Assembly (NCBI RefSeq): GCF_003046475.1
Contig: NZ_PZZZ01000002.1
Span: 434,001 to 498,000, forward strand
Direction of reading: 5' to 3'
Length of the DNA: 64,000 nt
From: Mycoplana dimorpha
GTDB taxonomy: Bacteria; Pseudomonadota; Alphaproteobacteria; Rhizobiales; Rhizobiaceae
Below the pieces are notes generated by a model, which saw only the letters and a list, made by a program, of their open reading frames with translations, made no database searches and had not been told where the DNA came from. Of the stretch, positions 63,454 through 64,000 are shown piece after piece. Every line of letters begins with the position of its first letter. The first letter of the stretch is position 1. Made by a program: the position numbers and the translations under genes.

Positions 63454-63892
63454 GCAACTCTATCGGCTCGTCTATTACAGCCGAAACCGGATTTCCAAGG
63501 ATGGCGACGATTTCAGGCAGGCGATCGAGGAGATCCTCGCGACCAGTCGCGACAACAATTCACGCTGCGATGTGACCGGTGCATTGATCTTCAATGCGGG
63601 TTGTTTCGGCCAGGTGCTCGAAGGGCATATTGAGGACGTCGAAGCAACCTTTGAACGGATCCAGCAGGACGAGCGTCACGGCGACGTGTCGCTTCTGGCC
63701 ATCGAGCCGATCGAGCACCGCCATTTTGCCCAATGGTCGATGGCATTGGTTACCGCTCTCCCCAGCTTTGACAGCGTCTTGACCTCGATAGGACTGCAAA
63801 GCGGGTTCGACCCCAGCAAGCTGAACGGTGACGAACTCCATTCCGTATTGCACCGGCTGCTCTTGGAAGAGGAAGCCTTCCTGGCACAATAG
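63446..63892 (+). CDS. Short BLUF blue-light sensor protein (PixD-like)
   Basis: A 148-residue BLUF protein that binds FAD. The light-switch residues are visible: Tyr10 in YRLVYYS, Asn38 in NNSRCDVTGAL, Gln56 in CFGQVLEG, and Trp97/Met99 in FAQWSMAL. RIQQDERHGDV and the length resemble cyanobacterial PixD. It has no output domain of its own, only a short helical C-terminus, so it probably acts on the GGDEF-EAL partner encoded just upstream, with which it overlaps by 8 bases. AAAGGAGG precedes the start. Confidence 0.94.
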   Translation: MSRQLYRLVYYSRNRISKDGDDFRQAIEEILATSRDNNSRCDVTGALIFNAGCFGQVLEGHIEDVEATFERIQQDERHGDVSLLAIEPIEHRHFAQWSMALVTALPSFDSVLTSIGLQSGFDPSKLNGDELHSVLHRLLLEEEAFLAQ

Positions 63893-64000
63893 CTGGAGTT
63901 GTCGTACGGCGCGCGGTTGGGATCGAACTGCCCGGCCCAGGAGCTGAAGCTGTCCCAGCATATTCGCCCCGCGTGATGGCGCGTTGCCCTCGGCCGCTGT
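63884..64000 (+). pseudogene. Diverged remnant of the dcd 3' end (direct repeat copy B)
   Basis: Begins at the BLUF stop codon. From 63893 the frame reads LELSYGARLGSNCPAQELKL followed by SQHIRPA and a stop at 63974-63976. It aligns codon for codon with the last 28 residues of dcd, less PQGL replaced by S. Similarity continues past the stop into non-coding sequence (TCGGCCGCTGT against TCGGCCGCCGT) up to the window edge. There is no start codon or upstream dcd sequence, so it is not an expressed gene. The next part lies outside the window. Confidence 0.85.

Overview
This 64 kb window is chromosomal DNA of a high-GC alphaproteobacterium of the order Hyphomicrobiales, most likely family Rhizobiaceae. 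The evidence is the gene order (tsaB-rimI-fur/mur-plsC-miaB-phoH-ybeY-corC-lnt-praR-metK-trmB; phoR-pstSCAB-phoU-phoB; gcrA beside argD-argF-hslO; metZ beside a double-length dcd), the presence of GcrA, a SAM-II riboswitch before metZ, HWE-kinase, BA14K and DUF1150 proteins, and a palindromic intergenic repeat of the type scattered through Rhizobiaceae genomes. No species is assigned. Nearly all of it is core housekeeping sequence. No CRISPR array, transposase, integrase or phage gene was seen.

Layout. 1-14.7 kb: the end of murJ, a small secreted M15-type peptidase on the minus strand, then a long plus-strand series covering tRNA charging and modification (trpS, tsaB, miaB, trmB), Fe-S delivery (nfu), metal regulation (fur/mur), lipid and lipoprotein acylation (plsC, lnt), RNA maturation (phoH, ybeY), and a PraR-like regulator before metK. 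14.7-21 kb: a small heat-shock protein with DUF1150, a nucleoside hydrolase, a chemoreceptor, a DUF1236 envelope protein and a cyclic-nucleotide-type phosphodiesterase. 21-26 kb: two divergent operons holding PxpA, PxpB and PxpC (5-oxoprolinase) together with a biotin carboxylase, a biotin carrier and a second carrier-like protein that has lost its biotin lysine. 26-34.9 kb: DoxX, pyrE, fructokinase, pgi, fadD, a BA14K protein, 5-formyl-THF cyclo-ligase and an AI-2E-type permease. 35-39 kb: a three-gene minus-strand surface-polysaccharide cluster, including a glycosyltransferase-TPR-pyruvyltransferase fusion. 39-45.5 kb: DUF6894, an HWE histidine kinase, a 3-methyladenine glycosylase, tRNA-Thr(CGT), a nitronate monooxygenase-like enzyme, an unknown membrane protein and PPK2.

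45.6-53.4 kb is a complete phosphate-starvation operon, phoR-pstS-pstC-pstA-pstB-phoU-phoB, with a Pho-box-like array before pstS and polyphosphate kinase 2 divergent next door. 53.4-61.4 kb holds gcrA, argD, argF, hslO, a SnoaL-like secreted protein, apaG, metZ with its SAM-II riboswitch, and dcd. Between gcrA and argD there is a dense group of GANTC (CcrM) sites.

The last 2.6 kb is the most unusual part. A GGDEF-EAL cyclic-di-GMP enzyme overlaps by 8 bp a short PixD-like BLUF blue-light sensor. The pair is flanked by two copies of the 3' end of dcd: the real one at 61.4 kb and a diverged, in-frame remnant that begins right at the BLUF stop codon and runs to the window edge. This looks like an acquired light/c-di-GMP cassette at the dcd 3' end. 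Visible regulatory signals elsewhere include a perfect 22-bp SahR-like palindrome before metK, a near-consensus EcfG promoter before the DUF1236 gene and a weaker one before the DUF6894 gene, and a heat-shock-type promoter before hsp20.
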